Of a DNA stretch of 64,000 bases, positions 60,266 through 64,000 are shown in pieces; within the stretch, counting starts at the first letter, position 1, and each line of letters starts with the position of its first letter. Source of the DNA: Aculops lycopersici (lineage: Eukaryota > Arthropoda > Arachnida > Trombidiformes > Eriophyidae). The position numbers were made by a program, and so were the translations under genes. Under the pieces are notes generated by a model. That model was not told where the DNA came from. It made no database searches and worked only from the letters and a program-made list of their open reading frames with translations. Location of the stretch: positions 9,603,118 to 9,667,117 of the forward strand of contig WNKI01000001.1 of NCBI GenBank assembly GCA_015350385.1, in the 5' to 3' direction.

Positions 60266-61070
60266 TACGAAGACTTTACGCGAATTTTTACACACTATAA
60301 GAGGAAGTAAGGACAGTGCTATAAGATGGTAATTTGTTGCTTGTTATAAACCTAGTCTTTGGATGCGGCTCCAGTATCCTCATAAAGCATATTGGAAATT
60401 TGAGTTAGTAACAGTTGCTTTCGAATCGCCGAAAGCAACGTATTCATGCGGTGAATAATTTGTACTAGCCCAAGAGATCCCAGTCTCCTTCAGACTCATA
60501 TACTGTTCATTCCAAGCAACAGGTAGTTTGTTTACAATAGACTTCAGCAAGAAACAGAGCAAAGCCTTATTGCACCGAAACGCTGTGAGGTAAACAAGAT
60601 CAAGCCGATACTGGTTGCTAGTCATACGTCTATCCCATCGTAACAAATATTGTGTCGATGGTTGTTAGTTGCCTCGTCTACTCCTACCTGTAAGCGTGAC
60701 ATGAACTACGGTAGACGCGGGGAACGAGAATTTTTAACTCGACGATGAACGAATCAATTCCAGCGAGACAAACTTTTCCAATATGGCGATCAGTGGAGAT
60801 TTGCTGGGTTGGGAGAGGATATCATTCGCTTGATCGAGAGCACAGCCTCGAGAACAGCGGATAAAGCAACAGTATCAATAGAGAGAGCTGAGTTTCCGCT
60901 TCAAGATCTGTTTTCTTGACGTGTAGAATTTGGGCAAAATTAAAGCCTTGAGCCATACACCTTCCTAGATAAATATGCCACGTCGGTAGGATGAACAGGT
61001 AATATTCATGCATAATCGAATCTTATGGTTCGACTTCATCTGACATCTGAATACCTTGCCAGGTTGAAGC
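60266..61070. other. Intergenic region, protease A / pseudogene
   Basis: About 800 bases. A minus-strand frame of 80 codons starting at ATG 60622 has no family resemblance. The last 50 bases are duplicated 3' flank of the protease family. Confidence 0.45.
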
Positions 61071-61885
61071 TCAGGAAGTCCCTAGGGTTGAGAAGGATGC
61101 AATGTTGCACTGGTTATTCTTGTTAAGCGACATGTATATATAGCCGTTCATTTTCCAATCATCACTCCGACAGTTTCAAAACCAAGAACTGAAACTCCAT
61201 GGCTAACCTTGTCGGCGTCGCACGACTCATCGTCGAAAATTCTTTTTTGGTAGAATTGAATGCCGAAAGACACATAGATGGTTACTGAGACTAGACTATA
61301 TCGAGCAACTGTTTTCTTCGAAGCCTCGCCTCACCTTTCGGCAACATGGCTTAACTTTTGTTGGTCATTACTATCCTGGACCAGTTAAAAATGCACTGGC
61401 TAACTTGATTGAAATTGTCTGAGTAGGTCTTCTCGTCCTCAATTCCACCTAAGGATGCAATGTCAGCCAGGGCATCTGAAATGGTGCCGCCATCGCAGCC
61501 ATGATTCTTATGCGAACACTCAACTAGCTCTTGCTCACTCAATGGATCCAGCTCGCTGCGCGAGTAGTTGGCATTTCCAGAAAGTTGCTGACCCTCGAGG
61601 ACCCCAGTGGTGGCAAAGGCCCAGCCGGATCCACATAGATATTGATGTTTGACTTTGGAAACTCTACCTCTGTTCTTGAGCCCGTCGACGGCGTCTGAAA
61701 AGGGCGAGTCGTCGTTCAACATGGCGCCGACGAAGGCTTGAGCCTCGACCGAGTTGACGACCTCGCTTGCTTTCTCGTGACGGAATCCGTTGATCTTGGC
61801 AAACTCCTCCTCAGTCCAGTCGGACATGTGATTTAATCCCATAGTGTAGCCGGCCTCCTGTACCTGTGAGCATTGAACCGCCCTA
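61071..61885 (-). pseudogene. Protease pseudogene (third long copy)
   Basis: Homologous to copies A and B over the end of the prodomain and the whole mature domain. The signal peptide and most of the prodomain are missing: similarity ends at about 61885, just upstream of the GYTMGLNHMSDWT-type segment. The central frame is open from about 61842 to 61351 and includes CGSGWAF with Gly codon 61624-61626, then a stop near the ITNKG position. Downstream sequence remains alignable to the family's C-terminus (near 61110, NKNNQCNIAS-type coding) but with frameshifts and lost catalytic Asn context. A 197-bp block (61460-61656) is identical to copy A, indicating recent gene conversion or very recent duplication. 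Confidence 0.9.
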
Positions 61886-62241
61886 CAATCGAAGCAAATG
61901 CAATCATATGAAAATTTAGTGTTTTATAAGGATATCCGGTAGCTAGTGAATCAGCCTCTGATGAAACGAAAACGTGTTCAAGAGAACAGTACCGAGGGCG
62001 GCAGATGAATCAACATCTGCTGCAAGAAAGCTGTTTACTGTTCAATATCTGTTCCGGACTACTTCTCTTGCGCCAGCTATCTAATTTGATCCGATAAATA
62101 TGCGAATGTTGATTAGATGAAAAGGTAGTCTGCGATTATAAGCGAATTTGGCTCATAACGACGAATCTGTTGCAATCCTTTATATAACCAATCTTGGGGT
62201 TCGACTTTATCTGTCATCTCAATACTTTGCCAAATTAAAGA
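61886..62241. other. Intergenic spacer in protease array
   Basis: About 350 bases with no gene. The last 60 bases match the 3' flank of copy A. Confidence 0.5.
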
Positions 62242-63258
62242 TTAGAAATTAGCTAGGGTCGCGTATGATGCAATGTTGCACTGGTTGTTCTTGTTTCGCG
62301 ACATGAGTACATAGCCGCCCAGTCCCCAATCTTTGCCCCATGAGTTCTTTACAATCCAGTAATCTTCACCTTGATAAGATCCATAGCCAACAACCAAAAC
62401 TGCGTGGTTAATGGCACAGGTGCTGCACGATTTGTCGTCGAAGACTCCGAAATGATACATCTGCAAGTTCATTGTTGCAGAGATGGCAACCGAAACTGGA
62501 CCATATCGTGCAACAGTTTTCTTCAAGGCCTCCTCGTTGCCTTTCGGCAATATGGCGAATCCTTTAGTAGTCATCGCAGACTTCGACTTGTTAAACTGAC
62601 ATTGGTGAACTTCAGGTACAGTATATGGATACGCCTTTTCGTCCTCAATTCCACCTAAGATTGCAATGTCAGACAAGGCAAACGACATCAGACCGCCTGC
62701 GCAGCCGCGATTTATAAGAGAACACTCTAGTAACTGCTCCTCGCTCAATGGATCGAGCTCGCTGCCTGAGTAGTTGGACTTTCCGGAAAGTTGCTGCCCC
62801 TCGAGGAGTCCAGTGGTGGCGAAGGCCCATCCTGATGCGCATCGAGCTTGATTCTTTACTTCGGACACTCTTCCTTTGACCTTACGCCAGTCGACAGAGT
62901 CTGGAATGGGCGAGTCGTCGTTGAGTATCGCGTCGACGAAAGCTTGAGCCTCGGCCGAGTTGACAACCTCGCTCGCTTCCTCTTGACGGAATCCGTTGAT
63001 CTTGGCAAACTCCTCCTCAGTCCAATCGGACATGTGGTTCAGTCCCATAGTGTAGCCGGCCTCCTGTGCCTCGTGAGCATTGAACTGCTCTACTCTCTCC
63101 TTGTTAGCCTCAAATATTTGGCGTCTCATGAGCTCCTCTGCGGAACTAGCGTACGACTTACCGTGCATACTCTTGAACAGCGCCCATTGCGAGTCTGGCA
63201 AGGCAACGGCCACTGAGGCCACGAGCGCCAGGCAGGCGACAACCGGAAGTGAACTCAT
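62242..63258 (-). CDS. Cathepsin L-like papain-family protein, catalytic Cys replaced by Gly (copy B)
   Basis: Also 338 residues from ATG 63258 (an ATG two codons upstream, and one at 63360, are also in frame; 63258 aligns with the copy A start). Signal peptide SLPVVACLALVASVAVA, I29 prodomain and mature C1A domain in the same order as copy A. The nucleophile segment reads CASGWAF with Gly143 encoded by GGA (62830-62832), a different glycine codon from copy A's GGC. The Gln (KNQARC), His (AINHAVLVVGYG) and Asn (WIVKNSWG) are kept. The region just after the nucleophile (LLEGQQLSGKSNYSG) and the His-side loop differ from copy A, so the two copies have diverged while both stayed intact. Expected to be secreted and proteolytically inactive. 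Confidence 0.92.
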   Translation of the reverse strand: MSSLPVVACLALVASVAVALPDSQWALFKSMHGKSYASSAEELMRRQIFEANKERVEQFNAHEAQEAGYTMGLNHMSDWTEEEFAKINGFRQEEASEVVNSAEAQAFVDAILNDDSPIPDSVDWRKVKGRVSEVKNQARCASGWAFATTGLLEGQQLSGKSNYSGSELDPLSEEQLLECSLINRGCAGGLMSFALSDIAILGGIEDEKAYPYTVPEVHQCQFNKSKSAMTTKGFAILPKGNEEALKKTVARYGPVSVAISATMNLQMYHFGVFDDKSCSTCAINHAVLVVGYGSYQGEDYWIVKNSWGKDWGLGGYVLMSRNKNNQCNIASYATLANF

Positions 63259-63728
63259 TTTCATTGTAAATTTAAGAATAGAAATTGATATATTTTCCTG
63301 CTTAGCACATTCGTTATGTGTGAAGAATGGATTATATACGCACAAAAATATTTTATGCATACAGAATCACAAAAAACTCAACTTTGCGTGAGGTCATCTG
63401 TGAGTCCCTTGGTGACCATTCAACTCTTGTAGTCGAATAAGCTGTCGGTCCTTCGATTAGTTAATTTTTTTTTCTGGATTATCAACTGCCATGAAGATGT
63501 GCGCGCAGATGATTCTACAATGGATTGGTCTCAGGGGAGAAGCTAATATGATCGGGTGGTCCAACTTTGTAGATGAAGATGTGACCAACAGATTATTGTT
63601 GTTTCACGATCGACTGTCCCATTTTTATGGTGATACTGATATTTGCTGATATTGTAGCGATAGAAACTTGTGTTGTTTATTGAAGGTGTGTATAGATTTT
63701 ATGTCAAATAAAAATCAATATATATATA
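63259..63728. other. Intergenic region, amidase fragment C / protease B
   Basis: About 470 bases, no gene recognised. It ends in an AT-repeat (ATATATATAT near 63719-63728) that forms the junction with the amidase fragment. Confidence 0.5.
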
Positions 63729-64000
63729 TCCAGGTAAACCCTCTCGGTCGTCGTCTGAAATTTCTCGCCCAAATAATTGACCGCCTTCTCCAATTTACCT
63801 AGAATCTCGGCCTCACACCCGACTGACATGGGATCCTTAATGCGCCCAATATAATATACCTTCAACTTGCTCAGATCGACAGGTTCGTCCAACTTTAATC
63901 CAGCCGCCGCATTGCCAGCCATCACCTTGAGCAGAGGGACCAAATCTCGAGAATACCTGGCCATAGGTCCTACGCACAACAACTTGTTGCCCTGGTACAC
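63729..64000 (-). pseudogene. Truncated FAAH2-like amidase, copy C (runs off window)
   Basis: The 272 bases match copy B at 57166-57437 with only about six differences, covering MYQGNKLLCVGPMARYS through EKFQTTTERVYL. Similarity then stops at the AT-repeat, and the frame reads a few unrelated codons to a stop. The catalytic N-terminal half would lie beyond the right edge, while the C-terminal third (including the QCPMGL motif) is missing here. It is a recent partial duplicate of copy B; whether it is expressed cannot be judged. Confidence 0.85.

Noticed and set aside
60380..60622. 80-codon minus-strand frame from ATG 60622
   Set aside because: No family resemblance, no codon pattern like the neighbours, and it lies among duplicated relics.
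1..64000. Transposons, CRISPR arrays, viral or bacterial insertions
   Set aside because: No transposase, reverse transcriptase, integrase, terminal repeats, repeat-spacer arrays or bacterial-style gene clusters were found on either strand.

Overview
This is nuclear DNA of a small arthropod. Fas2, maleless-type/DHX30 helicase, NOS, HDAC3, TAF6L, BRPF and mitochondrial uS9m are all animal genes. Papain-family protease and FAAH2-type amidase arrays, together with very few introns, make a mite the best guess. A strongly intron-depleted lineage such as the gall/rust mites (Eriophyoidea) would fit. The species assignment is inference only. Even the 1447-codon NOS and the 2384-codon cadherin are single uninterrupted reading frames. 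I could find introns only in the DRAM-type gene (one, 88 bp), in a disordered-protein gene (two closed introns plus one open donor) and possibly in the uS9m leader.

Layout. 0.6-11 kb is tightly packed housekeeping: RUVBL1 (+), a DHX30-like helicase (-), a shortened BRPF (+), uS9m (+), CPSF6 (+). 11.2-15.6 kb is nitric oxide synthase (-). 15.6-26.4 kb is mostly non-coding apart from a three-exon disordered-protein gene (-) whose 3' end I could not close. 26.4-28.5 kb is acyl-CoA oxidase 3 (-), interrupted by one in-frame TGA. 28.5-32.4 kb is non-coding; 32.4-34.4 kb is a secreted lipase (+), converging on a giant cadherin (-, 34.7-41.8 kb). 43.3-52.7 kb holds HDAC3 (-), a DRAM-family protein (+), Fas2-like (+), a minimal TAF6L (-) and a terminal nucleotidyltransferase (+). 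52.8-64 kb is an array on the minus strand in which FAAH2-type amidases alternate with papain-family protease copies: two intact amidases and one cut-off amidase copy, two full-length proteases, one long protease pseudogene and two smaller relics.

Function. The single-copy genes are unrelated housekeeping, chromatin (RUVBL1, BRPF, HDAC3, TAF6L), RNA (DHX30, CPSF6, nucleotidyltransferase) and surface/adhesion genes; I see no operon-like logic. The most unusual content is (i) the protease array, in which all three copies that retain the active-site segment have glycine instead of the catalytic cysteine but keep the other catalytic residues, implying a family of secreted pseudoproteases, with a 197-bp identical tract shared between an intact copy and a pseudogene; (ii) the in-frame TGA followed by C in otherwise intact ACOX3; (iii) chromatin proteins cut down to their N-terminal modules (BRPF without bromodomain/PWWP, TAF6L without HEAT region); and (iv) two striking hairpins, one long enough to be a microRNA precursor.
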